Assembly: GCF_000330885.1 (NCBI RefSeq)
Contig: NC_020061.1
Span: forward strand, 1-64,000
Length of the DNA: 64,000 nt
Direction of reading: 5' to 3'
From: Rhizobium tropici CIAT 899
GTDB taxonomy: Bacteria; Pseudomonadota; Alphaproteobacteria; Rhizobiales; Rhizobiaceae
Shown here: piece by piece, positions 35,805-44,617 of the stretch
Layout: each line of letters starts with the position of its first letter
Position numbering within the stretch: position 1 is the stretch's first letter
Notes under the pieces: generated by a model
Told to the model about the DNA's origin: nothing
What the model saw: only the letters and a program-made list of their open reading frames with translations
Databases searched by the model: none
Position numbers and translations under genes: made by a program

Positions 35805-35926
35805 GCCTCGCTGCAGCAAAATACCTCGTAAAGTGAAACATGATGGGTGCGTGGGCCGATTGGTCCACGCCGACGGGATTGGCGTGCCATGTTCAAGCCG
35901 CGCCCGAGCCGAATGGAGGACACTGA

Positions 35927-36838
35927 ATGCCTGCCGCGACCTATTCCCTTGACGTGCTGGATCCCGGTACGCTGCGGGACTCCGGCGACCAGATTGCCCG
36001 CGCGTTGCCACCGGGCAAGACCGGCGGCATCCCGCAGCATGACGAAGAGACCCATGCTCTCTCTTTGCATGGCATCAGCCTGTCATTCGGTGGCGTCGCT
36101 GCCTTGGTCAATGTAGACCTTTCTGTTGAGCCGGGGGAGATCCGGGCGATTATCGGTCCAAATGGCGCAGGCAAGAGTTCGCTGATCAACGTCATCAGCG
36201 GTGTCTATCGCTCGAACCATGGCCATGTTCGTATCGGCTCCAACACCTATCGTCATGTGCCGACGGAGCGATTGGCATCGCTTGGCGTTGCGCGCACGTT
36301 CCAGAACCTCGCCTTGTTCAAGGGCTTGAGTGTCACTGATAACGTCATCGCCGGTCGAGCCTATACCGTGTGCTCGACCTTTGCCGAACAGATCCTCGGG
36401 CTTGGCCGCGCGCGCCGCGAAGAGGCGGATGCACGCGAGCGGGCGGCCCGTATTCTCGAGTTCCTGCATCTGGGCCAGGTCAGCCATCGTCTCGTAGGCA
36501 CGCTGCCCTACGGACTGCAAAAACGCGTCGAGCTCGCCCGCGCCCTGGTGGCGGAACCGAAGATCCTGCTTCTAGACGAGCCTATGGCGGGGATGACGGC
36601 GAGCGAAAAGAACGACATGGCCGACGTCATCCGGTCTGCCCGAGATCTGTATGACACGACGGTGATCCTCATCGAACACGATATCGGCGTGGTCATGCAG
36701 CTTTCCGACCGGATCGCGGTCCTCGATTACGGCCGCAAGATCGCCGACGGCAGCCCGGACGAAATTCGTGCCGACGAGCGCGTCATCGACGCCTATCTCG
36801 GCGTCGTTGCGGAAAACGAGGATGGGGAGGGCATCTGA
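35927..36838 (+). CDS. ABC transporter ATPase, LivG-like
   Basis: A 303-residue ATP-binding protein with Walker A GPNGAGKSS, a Q-loop in VARTFQNLALF, a signature region LPYGLQKRVELARAL, Walker B ILLLDEPMAGM and a switch His in IEHDI. The signature reads LPYGLQKR, as usual for LivG-type proteins. An unusual 40-residue N-terminal extension precedes the first strand (LSLHGISLSFGG). GGAGGACACTGA precedes the ATG. It is the first gene of a Liv-type importer operon placed between SfnG and SfnB genes, so organosulfur uptake is the likely role rather than amino acids. Its stop overlaps the permease start (TGATG). Confidence 0.85.
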   Translation: MPAATYSLDVLDPGTLRDSGDQIARALPPGKTGGIPQHDEETHALSLHGISLSFGGVAALVNVDLSVEPGEIRAIIGPNGAGKSSLINVISGVYRSNHGHVRIGSNTYRHVPTERLASLGVARTFQNLALFKGLSVTDNVIAGRAYTVCSTFAEQILGLGRARREEADARERAARILEFLHLGQVSHRLVGTLPYGLQKRVELARALVAEPKILLLDEPMAGMTASEKNDMADVIRSARDLYDTTVILIEHDIGVVMQLSDRIAVLDYGRKIADGSPDEIRADERVIDAYLGVVAENEDGEGI

Positions 36839-37734
36839 TGGCAGATTTCGACTGGCCGTTTCTGATCGAAGTGCTGGTTGGCGGCCTGCTGTCGGGCGTT
36901 ATGTATTCGCTCGTCGCAATCGGTTTCGTGCTGATCTACAAGACGTCGGGCGTGCTTAATTTCGCTCAAGGGGCAATGTTGCTGTTTGCCGCGCTGACCT
37001 TTGTCAGCCTTCTTGAGCGTGGCGTTCCCTTTGCCTTGGCGCTCGTCATTACATTCGCTGTCATGGTGCTGATCGGCATTGCCATCGAGCGTACCGTGCT
37101 GCGACCATTGACCAACAAGCCGCCGATTACGCTTTTCATGGCGACGCTCGGGCTCTCCTATATCATCGAGGGGGCGGCTCAACTCATCTGGGGCACGCAG
37201 GTCCACGGTCTGGAGCTCGGGATCGAGGATGTTCCATTCGACATTGGCGGCGTGTTCATCAGCCAGTTCGATCTTTTTGCGGCGGCAGTCGCTGCTGCGA
37301 TGGTGGCGGCGCTGTCCGCCTTCTTCCGCTACACCCGAATTGGGCTGGCATGCCGGGCTGTAGCGGACGATCAGTTCGCTGCGCTTGCAGTCGGACTGAA
37401 ACTGCCCTGGATTTGGGCAACGGTCTGGGCGGCTGCCGGTGTCGTGGCGCTGGTGGCTGGCCTGCTATGGGGCGCGCGGCTCGGCGTGCAGTTCTCCCTG
37501 TCGCTGGTGGTGCTGAAAGCGCTGCCCGTTCTCGTGCTTGGCGGCTTTGATTCCATTCTGGGTGCGATCGTCGGCGGCCTGCTAATCGGCGCGACAGAGA
37601 AGCTCGCGGAAGTCTATATCGGCGAATATTTCGGCGGCGGCATCGAAGGTTGGATTGCCTATGTCGCAGCACTCGCCTTCCTGCTCATCCGCCCCTCCGG
37701 CCTGTTTGGGCAAAAGCTCGTGGAAAGGGTCTGA
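36838..37734 (+). CDS. Liv-type ABC permease, LivH-like
   Basis: A 298-residue inner-membrane permease with about eight hydrophobic helices. It shows the LivH patterns LLSGVMYSLVAIGFVLIYK, GVLNFAQGAM, RYTRIGLACRAVADD (the coupling loop to the ATPase) and ILGAIVGGLLIGATEKLAE. Its ATG overlaps the stop of the ATPase gene, and the second permease starts two bases after its stop. It forms the channel with the LivM-like protein. The substrate is inferred from the neighbourhood as an organosulfur compound. Confidence 0.87.
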   Translation: MADFDWPFLIEVLVGGLLSGVMYSLVAIGFVLIYKTSGVLNFAQGAMLLFAALTFVSLLERGVPFALALVITFAVMVLIGIAIERTVLRPLTNKPPITLFMATLGLSYIIEGAAQLIWGTQVHGLELGIEDVPFDIGGVFISQFDLFAAAVAAAMVAALSAFFRYTRIGLACRAVADDQFAALAVGLKLPWIWATVWAAAGVVALVAGLLWGARLGVQFSLSLVVLKALPVLVLGGFDSILGAIVGGLLIGATEKLAEVYIGEYFGGGIEGWIAYVAALAFLLIRPSGLFGQKLVERV

Positions 37735-37735
37735 T

Positions 37736-38779
37736 ATGGCCGTCGTTACCACCGATCATCATCCCACACGGCTTTTCAGCCGCTGGATGACGCCGATTGC
37801 CATCCTTGCCGGCGCCTATCTCGTGGTTCCCTTTGTCGGTTCGACCTATTTGTTCGAGGCGATCCTTTTGCCGTTCCTGGCGCTCAGCCTTGCCGGCGTC
37901 GGGCTGAATCTGCTTACCGGCTATGCAGGCCAGGTCTCGCTCGGAAGCGCCGCCTTCATGGCCGTCGGTGCCTTTGCTGCTTACAATTTCAATCTGCGCG
38001 TCGATGGCCTGCCGTTGATCGTCAGCATCCTGCTGGCCGGCCTTATGGCGGCGGTGATCGGCATCGTCTTCGGCCTGCCGAGCCTCAGATTGAAGGGCTT
38101 TTATCTTGCGGTGTCGACGCTCGCCGCGCAGTTCTTCGTGCAGTGGGCTCTCACCAAGTTTAGCTGGTTTTCAAACGACTCTGCCTCCGGGGTCATTGAT
38201 GCGCCGCCTCTGACGCTTGCGGGCGTCGAGTTTACGGGCCCGGCAGGTCGCTATCTCTTTTCACTTACGATCGTGGTGGTGCTGACCTTCCTGGCGCATC
38301 GGCTGACGACCTCTCAAACCGGGCGCAACTTCATCGCCGTTCGGGACAATGAGATCGCGGCGCGCATCATCGGCGTGCCCGTACTGAGAACCAAGTTGCT
38401 GGCCTTTGCGATCTCCTCTTTCATCATCGCGGTTGCGGGAGCGCTTTGGGCCTTTGCTTACCTGAGGACCGTCGAGCCGGCCGGCTTCAATCTCGACCGA
38501 TCGTTCCAAATCCTTTTCATCATCATCATCGGCGGGCTTGCCTCGACGCGGGGCGCCTTTCTCGGCGCCGCCCTGATCGTCGTCTTCCCGCTCGTGCTAT
38601 CTCGATTGGGCTCGTTCCTGCTCGGTGATGTTTTCGATTCCGGCGTGCTCGACATGAGCCAGCGCATCGTGCTCGGCGCCTTGATCATTCTGTTTCTGAT
38701 CCTGGAACCGGACGGGCTTTCCTCGCTTTGGGGCAAGATCCGAAGGCGGTTGGGCTCTGCCATCGACAGGCCGGCCTGA
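37736..38779 (+). CDS. Liv-type ABC permease, LivM-like
   Basis: A 347-residue permease with about nine to ten helices, containing GLNLLTGYAGQVSLGSAAFM (typical LivM), FGLPSLRLKGFYLAVSTLA, the coupling loop FIAVRDNEIAARIIGVPV and LIVVFPLVLSRLG. The start at MAVVTTDHH was chosen because it lies just after the livH-like stop, while the longer frame overlaps it without family homology. It is the second channel subunit of the importer. Inner membrane. Confidence 0.87.
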   Translation: MAVVTTDHHPTRLFSRWMTPIAILAGAYLVVPFVGSTYLFEAILLPFLALSLAGVGLNLLTGYAGQVSLGSAAFMAVGAFAAYNFNLRVDGLPLIVSILLAGLMAAVIGIVFGLPSLRLKGFYLAVSTLAAQFFVQWALTKFSWFSNDSASGVIDAPPLTLAGVEFTGPAGRYLFSLTIVVVLTFLAHRLTTSQTGRNFIAVRDNEIAARIIGVPVLRTKLLAFAISSFIIAVAGALWAFAYLRTVEPAGFNLDRSFQILFIIIIGGLASTRGAFLGAALIVVFPLVLSRLGSFLLGDVFDSGVLDMSQRIVLGALIILFLILEPDGLSSLWGKIRRRLGSAIDRPA

Positions 38780-38875
38780 CCAAGCCGGGGCACAAGCTCC
38801 GCAAACATCAAACCCATCGCTCATTCAACCCAGTTCCGGCCATCACACCGGACAATACCCGGAGTGTATCCAAAC

Positions 38876-40210
38876 ATGACCATGCTTGCGAAATTGAAGG
38901 CCGCTGTCATTGCGGCTGGACTAGCCGTCTCGGCCGCGATACCGGCCGCCCATGCCGATGAACAATATTTCCCGCTGCAGAGCTATCGCGTCGGGCCCTA
39001 TGCGGCCGGCGGCACAGGTTTCTTCGGTGGTTTTATCGATTATCTGAACCTCATCAACACGCGGAATGGCGGCGTCAACGGCGTCAAGCTCACCTGGTCG
39101 GAAGCGGAAACGCAATACGAGGTTGAACGCGGCGTCGAGGCCTACGAGCGTCTCAAGAGCAATCCGAATATTGCCGCCTGGAACCCGCTTTCCGTCGGTA
39201 TCGCCTATGCCATGATCGACCGCATCACGCAGGACAAGGTGCCGTTGATCACCATCAACCATGGTCGCACGGATTCCACTGATGGCCGCGTTTTCCCCTA
39301 TGTCTTTCCGCTGCTGCTCAATCCCTATAGCGAGACCTCGGGCATCGTGAACTACATCGCCTCGAAGCTCGGCGGTCTCGACAAGCTGAAGGGCAAGAAG
39401 ATCGTCGTGCTGTATCACGGCTCGCCCTACGGCAAGGAAACGATCCCGATCTATGAACTCTTGTCGCAGAAATATGGCTTCGAACTGCAGCAGATCGAGG
39501 TGCCGCATCCCGGCAATGAGCAACAGGCGCAATGGCTGACGATCCGCCGCGCCAAGCCGGATTACGTCGTCCTGCGCGGCTGGGGTGTCATGAACCCGGT
39601 CGCCCTGAAAACCGCGGCCAAGACCGGCTTTCCTGCCGACCATATCATCGGCAATGTCTGGTCGAACTCGGAAGAGGACGTGATCCCGGCCGGCGACGCC
39701 GCGAAGGGATATACCGCCATCACGACCCAAGCCTCCGGCACGGAATATCCGATCGTCCAGGAGATCGTGAAGACGCTCTATGACAACGGCAAGGGCAATC
39801 TGGAAGACAAGAAGCGCATCGGCTCCGTCTATCATAATCTCGGTATCGTCAACGGTATCCTGAACGTCGAGGCGATCCGTATTGCCCAGGAAAAGTTCGG
39901 ACATCGGACTCTGACGGGCGACGAGGTCCGCTGGGGCTTCGAGCACCTGCAGCTTGATCCGGCTCGCGTCGAGGCGCTCGGCGCCAAGGGCCTGTTCCAT
40001 TCCATAAACGTCACCTGGGACAATCACGAGGGCAACGGCTACGTGACCTTCCAGCAGTGGGACGGCAAGAAGTGGAACGTCGTCTCCGATTGGATTGCGC
40101 CGGACTGGGCACTGCTCCGGCCGATCATCGAGAAATCCTCGGAAGCCTACGCCAAGGAAAAGGGCATCAAGTTGCGCACGTCCGAAGACGCACAGGCCGT
40201 GACGAACTGA
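38876..40210 (+). CDS. Periplasmic substrate-binding protein of the Liv-type importer
   Basis: A 444-residue protein with a signal peptide (LAKLKAAVIAAGLAVSAAIP, AAHA then DEQYFPL) and a type I periplasmic-binding fold: FFGGFIDYLNLINTRNGG at the start, KIVVLYHGSPYGKETIP in the hinge region and KTGFPADHIIGNVWS. It is longer than LivJ (about 370). Related proteins lie with sulfur-compound monooxygenases, so a sulfone or sulfonate ligand is inferred. An earlier GTG four codons upstream was rejected as not needed for the signal peptide. It is 97 bases after the permease gene and precedes the second ATPase. Confidence 0.82.
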   Translation: MTMLAKLKAAVIAAGLAVSAAIPAAHADEQYFPLQSYRVGPYAAGGTGFFGGFIDYLNLINTRNGGVNGVKLTWSEAETQYEVERGVEAYERLKSNPNIAAWNPLSVGIAYAMIDRITQDKVPLITINHGRTDSTDGRVFPYVFPLLLNPYSETSGIVNYIASKLGGLDKLKGKKIVVLYHGSPYGKETIPIYELLSQKYGFELQQIEVPHPGNEQQAQWLTIRRAKPDYVVLRGWGVMNPVALKTAAKTGFPADHIIGNVWSNSEEDVIPAGDAAKGYTAITTQASGTEYPIVQEIVKTLYDNGKGNLEDKKRIGSVYHNLGIVNGILNVEAIRIAQEKFGHRTLTGDEVRWGFEHLQLDPARVEALGAKGLFHSINVTWDNHEGNGYVTFQQWDGKKWNVVSDWIAPDWALLRPIIEKSSEAYAKEKGIKLRTSEDAQAVTN

Positions 40211-40299
40211 GCCCGGTGGCTGGGCATCGGCAGCGCGGTCCTGCTGCTGTCTGCCGGTGCCCGGCTCGCATACGAAACCACACTGAGATTGGGTGGACC

Positions 40300-41094
40300 A
40301 TGGCTGGAAAAGACGTTCTGCTGAGCGTGGACGGGATCAAAGCGACCTACAATGGAGCAATCACGGCGCTTCACGGTGTCAGCTTCACACTGCGCCGCGG
40401 CGAGATTCTGGCGCTGCTGGGTGCCAATGGCGCCGGCAAGACGACGACGCTCAAGGCGATTTCGAACCTGCTTCCAGCCGAGCGCGGCGAGATTACCGCC
40501 GGCGGCGTCCTGTACGAGGGCCGCGACGTCACCACTGCAACGCCGGCCGAATTGGTGCGCGCCGGCCTCGTGCAGGTCCTTGAGGGCCGGCATTGCTTCC
40601 GCAATTTGACCATCGAGGAAAATCTCGTTTCCGGCGGCCTTGGACGGAGCGGCTCGCGCTCCGAGATCGCCGCCGATCTGGAGAGAATATACACGATTTT
40701 TCCCCGACTAAAGGAGAAGCGCCGCGCGCTGGCCGGTCTTACCTCGGGCGGTGAACAGCAAATGGCGGCGATCGGCCGTGCGCTGATGTCGCGTCCAAAG
40801 CTTTTGGTGCTCGACGAACCGTCCATGGGGCTGGCGCCGATCGTCGTGCAGGACATTTTCCGGACGTTGCGGCGGCTGAATGTTGAAGGCGGTCTTTCCA
40901 TTCTCGTTGCCGAACAGAATTCGGCGATCGCCCTGCGTTATGCCGACCGCGCGACAGTCCTCGAAAACGGCGCTGCAGTGCTTTCGGGAGATGCGGCCGA
41001 GTTGCGCGGACGCGACGACGTCAAGGCATTTTATCTCGGTCAGAAATCCACACCGGCATCCATACCCGCCACAACAAGCCTCCCACAGGCCTGA
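40300..41094 (+). CDS. ABC transporter ATPase, LivF-like
   Basis: A 264-residue ATPase: Walker A GANGAGKTT, a LivF-type HCFRNLTIEENL region, signature LTSGGEQQMAAIGRAL, Walker B LLVLDEPSMGLAPI and switch-His position LVAEQN (Gln-Asn in place of the His, as usual for LivF). Together with the LivG-like protein it makes the heteromeric ATPase pair, so the importer is complete: two ATPases, two permeases and one binding protein. The start was set at MAGKDVLLSVDGI with GGTGG upstream; the much longer open frame is read through the previous gene. Confidence 0.86.
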   Translation: MAGKDVLLSVDGIKATYNGAITALHGVSFTLRRGEILALLGANGAGKTTTLKAISNLLPAERGEITAGGVLYEGRDVTTATPAELVRAGLVQVLEGRHCFRNLTIEENLVSGGLGRSGSRSEIAADLERIYTIFPRLKEKRRALAGLTSGGEQQMAAIGRALMSRPKLLVLDEPSMGLAPIVVQDIFRTLRRLNVEGGLSILVAEQNSAIALRYADRATVLENGAAVLSGDAAELRGRDDVKAFYLGQKSTPASIPATTSLPQA

Positions 41095-41126
41095 TCGGCC
41101 GCCATCGTCAACCAGGAGAATCCATC

Positions 41127-42374
41127 ATGACGCTCTCACAGGTCAATACCGAAAATGCCGTCAAGGCTGTGCCGGCGGTTCCTCGTCCGGCTGAGCCCGC
41201 CCATGTCATCAAGGACGATGCCGAGGCAATCGCTGTTGCCCGCCGGCTTGCGGCCGAATTCGTGAAGGACTCCGCCAAGCGCGATCGCGAACGCATTTGG
41301 CCCGTCGCCGAGTTGGATGCCTTTTCGCAAAGCGGCCTATGGTCGATCAATGTGCCAAAGGCCTTCGGCGGCCCGGAGGTTTCGTACGCCACGCTTGCAA
41401 AGGTCATCGAAATCATATCGGCGGCGGATTCATCGATCGGTCAGATCGCCCAGAACCATCTGGGGGTCGTCGCTGCCATCCGGACTGTATCGGATGTCGC
41501 CCAGCAGAAACTCCTGTTTGCCGAGGTGCTGAAAGGCACCCGTTTCGGCAACGCTTTTTCGGAATTCGGTTCCAAACGGGCGGTCGATTTCGAAACGCGC
41601 TTCAGCGATGCCGGCGACCACGTTGTCGTCAACGGGCGCAAGTTCTATTCCTCCGGCGCTCTGCTCGCGCATCTTGTGCCGATCGTCGCGCTCGATGACG
41701 AAGGGCGGGCCTGGTATGCGATTGCCGAGCGGGATGCGCGGGGGCTCACCGTCATCGATGACTGGTCCTCGTTCGGGCAGCGCACGACGCTGTCCGGCAC
41801 CGTGCTGCTCGACAACGTCAAGGTGCCGAAGACCCATCTCGTGCCTGGATACAAGGGCTATGAAGTGCCGAGCGCAGATGGTGCGATCTTCCAGATCATC
41901 CAGGTTGCCGTCGACACCGGTATCGCACAGGCCGCCATTGACGAGACGGTCGCCTTCGTGCGCACCAAGAGCCGGGCATGGGTGGATAGCGGCCAGGATC
42001 ATGCCTGGGAGGATCCCTATACAATCCAGGCCGTCGGCGACCTGACGCTGCGCCTGCATGCCGCGCAAGCGCTTTTGGAAAAAGCCGGCTATGCAATCGA
42101 CCGCGCCGTACTGAACCCCAATGCGGAGACGGTCGCCGAAGCGCAGATCGTCACGGCCGAGGCCAAGATCCTATCGACCGAAATCGCGATTGCTGCGACC
42201 AACAAGCTGTTCGAACTCGCAGGCACTCGCTCAACACTCGCCGAGCACAACCTCGATCGCCATTGGCGCAATGCGCGCACCCATACGCTCCATGACCCCG
42301 TGCGCTGGAAATACGCCATTCTTGGAAGATATTTCCTGAATGGCGAAAATCCCCCGCTGCATGCGTGGAGTTGA
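41127..42374 (+). CDS. SfnB/DszC-family flavin oxidoreductase (copy 1)
   Basis: This 415-residue acyl-CoA-dehydrogenase-fold flavoprotein belongs to the SfnB/DszC group: HVIKDDAEAIAVARRLAAEF, LDAFSQSGLWSINVPKAFGG, SSIGQIAQNHLGVV, FGNAFSEFGSK, NGRKFYSSGALLAHLVPIVA and a final TLHDPVRWKYAILGRYFLNG. DszC-type enzymes oxygenate sulfur atoms with reduced flavin; SfnB is tied to sulfur acquisition. It is the last gene of the transporter operon (33 bases after the LivF-like gene, with AGGAG before the ATG). Two further paralogues follow at 48.8 and 50.1 kb. Confidence 0.85.
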   Translation: MTLSQVNTENAVKAVPAVPRPAEPAHVIKDDAEAIAVARRLAAEFVKDSAKRDRERIWPVAELDAFSQSGLWSINVPKAFGGPEVSYATLAKVIEIISAADSSIGQIAQNHLGVVAAIRTVSDVAQQKLLFAEVLKGTRFGNAFSEFGSKRAVDFETRFSDAGDHVVVNGRKFYSSGALLAHLVPIVALDDEGRAWYAIAERDARGLTVIDDWSSFGQRTTLSGTVLLDNVKVPKTHLVPGYKGYEVPSADGAIFQIIQVAVDTGIAQAAIDETVAFVRTKSRAWVDSGQDHAWEDPYTIQAVGDLTLRLHAAQALLEKAGYAIDRAVLNPNAETVAEAQIVTAEAKILSTEIAIAATNKLFELAGTRSTLAEHNLDRHWRNARTHTLHDPVRWKYAILGRYFLNGENPPLHAWS

Positions 42375-42386
42375 CGATCCGCAAAA

Positions 42387-42415
42387 GTCTCTTGCGCCGT
42401 CACGGCGTGAGAGAC
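42387..42415 (+). terminator. Hairpin after the first SfnB-like gene
   Basis: Long stem GTCTCT-(TG)-CGCCG paired with CGGCG-(TG)-AGAGAC around the loop TCA, starting 13 bases after the stop codon of the transporter/SfnB operon. No clear run of T follows. Its position at the end of the operon supports a transcription-terminating or transcript-stabilising role. Confidence 0.55.
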
Positions 42416-42510
42416 CTCAAGGTTCGTGGCAAAGTGAACCAAATGCGGCCTCTGCCAAACATATGTCGGAGGCGTTGACGAATAAGCCAATATGATCTGC
42501 ATTATCAAAA

Positions 42511-42721
42511 GCCGGAGCAGCCGATGGCGCGCATGGATTCGTCTTCGCGCCGCATTTACCTCCTGGCGGCTTTGACGAATTCGTCGGAAAGGTCGTGCCG
42601 CTTTTGCAGGAGCGGGGCGTGTATCCGCACCGAAGGCGGAGAAGAGACGCTCCATGCCAACCTCGGCTTGCCTAAACAGTTGCCGGCGGCTGCCCCGTCA
42701 GGCTTGGCGGCGGTGATATGA
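42511..42721 (+). pseudogene. NtaA/DszA-type monooxygenase, C-terminal remnant
   Basis: One frame reads AADGAHGFVFAPHLPPGGFD, EFVGKVVPLLQERGVY; then, after a +1 shift, RTEGGEETLHANLGLPK. Both are the typical end of LLM-class monooxygenases of the NtaA/SnaA/DszA family (compare the intact member at 47.4 kb: TDVDGFNLAYAV, PELQKRGVYPTGYR). About 400 N-terminal residues are absent. The remnant shows that the cluster once held another such gene directly after the first SfnB-like gene. Confidence 0.75.
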
Positions 42722-42960
42722 ATGATGACGGCCGCCGGCTGTTGCGAGATCGCCAGCGCTTTCGCTGCGACATCCGGCCCTTCGACACGAAAGGCTCTCC
42801 TTTTTAAGGGGGTACTTTGGTCAGGCGGCCGGTTCAACCGACAGTCGCTGTCGTGAGTCGGTTCAGAGATTGCTCATCTCGCCATCGAAACCGATTTTTA
42901 TTGACACTTACCGGCCCCGCCACTGAGGTTCTAGCGCATTTGGCGCCACAGTTGACGATT

Positions 42961-42975
42961 TGGCACGGTTCTTGA
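42961..42975 (+). promoter_or_regulatory. Possible sigma-54 promoter before the LuxR-type gene
   Basis: TGGCACGGTTCTTGA resembles the -24/-12 consensus (TGGCAC, five bases, TTGC) with one mismatch in the last position. It sits about 90 bases upstream of the small LuxR-type gene. Sulfone genes in Pseudomonas are sigma-54 controlled (SfnR), which makes the match noteworthy, but no activator gene is present here. Confidence 0.35.
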
Positions 42976-43062
42976 GTCTCGCTTTGGGATCGATCACGGT
43001 GACAAGCGCATTGTCCCTTCCGAACCTCTCGCCGGCTCAAGACTCCACCTAGGAACCGCACG

Positions 43063-43293
43063 ATGCAAAACTCGGCCATGAACACGGAATATCCAGCCAT
43101 CTCAAACCGCGAAAAAGCATGCCTCGCATGGACTGCGAAAGGTAAATCATCGTGGGCGATCGGGAAGACATTGAGCATATCGGAGCACACGGTAAATTTT
43201 CATCTTAGGAATGCCATGCGAAAGCTAAACTGCAGCAGCAGAATGGCTGCTGCATTGAAAGCTGTTGAGCTCGGAATCATTGGATGGCATTAG
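43063..43293 (+). CDS. Stand-alone LuxR-type DNA-binding domain protein
   Basis: This 76-residue protein consists only of a GerE/LuxR helix-turn-helix: SNREKACLAWTAKGKSSWAI, then GKTLSISEHTVNFHLRNAMR and KLNCSSRMAAALKAVELGII. Typical quorum-sensing LuxR proteins have about 240 residues; the signal-binding domain is absent and no upstream remnant of it was found. Similar mini-LuxR proteins exist and may bind DNA or interfere with full-length regulators. The start offers two ATGs 15 bases apart; the first was kept. Its place inside the organosulfur cluster suggests regulation of it, which is inference. Confidence 0.7.
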   Translation: MQNSAMNTEYPAISNREKACLAWTAKGKSSWAIGKTLSISEHTVNFHLRNAMRKLNCSSRMAAALKAVELGIIGWH

Positions 43294-43801
43294 GAATCTG
43301 TAATTCGCATCGGGAAGTGCAGGACTAACCGGAATTCGAGTAGAGGGTCGATGAACGAGAAATATCTTCCCATCGCACCAGCAGGTCAGAAGCTCAGAAC
43401 GCAGGCGGAGCTCGCCTTAAACCCCCTCCGGCGGGGGGCGGGTATATTAACTTCTGCCTTATCGAATCGAGAAATGGGCAGGTCTCCCCGACTTATGAAA
43501 CTATCTTGCGGCTATCAAGTTGGGCTTGAGGTCAATATTGCTGAACTCGTTCGAAGCTAAATAAGAGATCTTGCGCGGGGGGCGGATCACTGTCACGGGA
43601 AGCGGTTTAGGTATGCGAAAAGAACACGCCGGTACGCATGCGAGATGCTCGCCTCGGATCTGGCGACGAAGCAGTTCACTCCCTTTGTCATAAGACTGAG
43701 GCGGGTATGGATGCGCCCGAGCTTCTCTAGCGAGGGTGACGGCTCGGAGGAACAATCCCGCCCACTCCTCGGAATTCTCGTGCTTGCACCGTGTCCAGTC
43801 G
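43294..43801. other. No gene recognised
   Basis: The 508 bases between the mini-LuxR gene and the permease operon contain short frames without family features. It is probably decayed sequence; nothing repetitive or RNA-like was identified. Confidence 0.35.
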
Positions 43802-44617
43802 TCATTTGAGGCCGCCATGGGCAAGACCTGCAACGAGATAACGCTGCAGGAAGAGTGCCACCAGATAGACTGGTGCGATGCCCGCGAGAGAAGCAGCCGC
43901 CATCTGTCCGAAATTGACCAGCCGATCCCCCTGGAAGAGCGAGATGCCGACGGGAAGCGTGCGCGTCTCGTCGGAAAAGGTGAAGGCGGAGGCAAAGAGG
44001 AACTCGTTATAGGCGAGGACCGAGACAATGATCAGCGTCGCCACGATGCCTGGCACAATGATCGGCACGACGATATGGACAAGGATCCGGAAGGGGCCGG
44101 CTCCGTCGACTGCTGCCGCCTGTTCAATCTCCAGCGGCATGCGCCGGAGAAAAGGCGTGAGAAGCCAGAAGGCGACGGGAATATTGGCAAAGCCGTAGAG
44201 CATCACAAGTCCGGCATGCGTGTTGAGGAGCCCGGTTGCCTTGAGAAGATAGAACAGGGGAATCAGAGCCACGATCGGTGGCGCCATGTAGCTCGACAGA
44301 GTGAGATCACCGAGCCACTTGCCACCGATGCCGAGTCGCAGCACGGCGTAGGCGGCGGGGAGGGTGAGCAGCAACGTCAGGGCGCCGGCGAGCAGCGATA
44401 CGGCAACGGAGTTGGCTATGAATCCTGAAAGACAGGCAGCCTCGAAGGCGGCCGGCCAATTGTCGAGCGTCGGGCTTGTCGGCAGGAAGTGCCCGCTCAG
44501 CACGTCGTCTTTGGTCTTGAAAGAAACCGAGATGAGATACGCGATCGGCAGAGTGAAGAAGATGAAGATCGGCGCGGTCGCGGCAACGAGCAGAATGTCG
44601 GAGCGGTTGATCTTCAT
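43802..44617 (-). CDS. Carbohydrate-type ABC permease (MalG-like)
   Basis: A 271-residue inner-membrane protein with six helices: FIFFTLPIAYLISVSFKTKD at the N-terminus, SVAVSLLAGALTLLLTLPAA, and the EAA coupling loop EIEQAAAVDGAGPFRILVHI followed by VPIIVPGIVATLIIVS. It belongs to the CUT1 sugar-type importer family. The start overlaps the stop of the upstream permease gene by four bases. It is the last gene of the minus-strand operon binding protein - permease - permease. No ATPase gene accompanies it. Given the neighbours, an organosulfur substrate is possible although the family is named for sugars. Confidence 0.83.
   Translation of the reverse strand: MKINRSDILLVAATAPIFIFFTLPIAYLISVSFKTKDDVLSGHFLPTSPTLDNWPAAFEAACLSGFIANSVAVSLLAGALTLLLTLPAAYAVLRLGIGGKWLGDLTLSSYMAPPIVALIPLFYLLKATGLLNTHAGLVMLYGFANIPVAFWLLTPFLRRMPLEIEQAAAVDGAGPFRILVHIVVPIIVPGIVATLIIVSVLAYNEFLFASAFTFSDETRTLPVGISLFQGDRLVNFGQMAAASLAGIAPVYLVALFLQRYLVAGLAHGGLK

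Noticed and set aside
38921..40027. 368-codon minus-strand frame
   Set aside because: Antisense shadow of the Liv-type binding-protein gene, caused by high GC at third positions.
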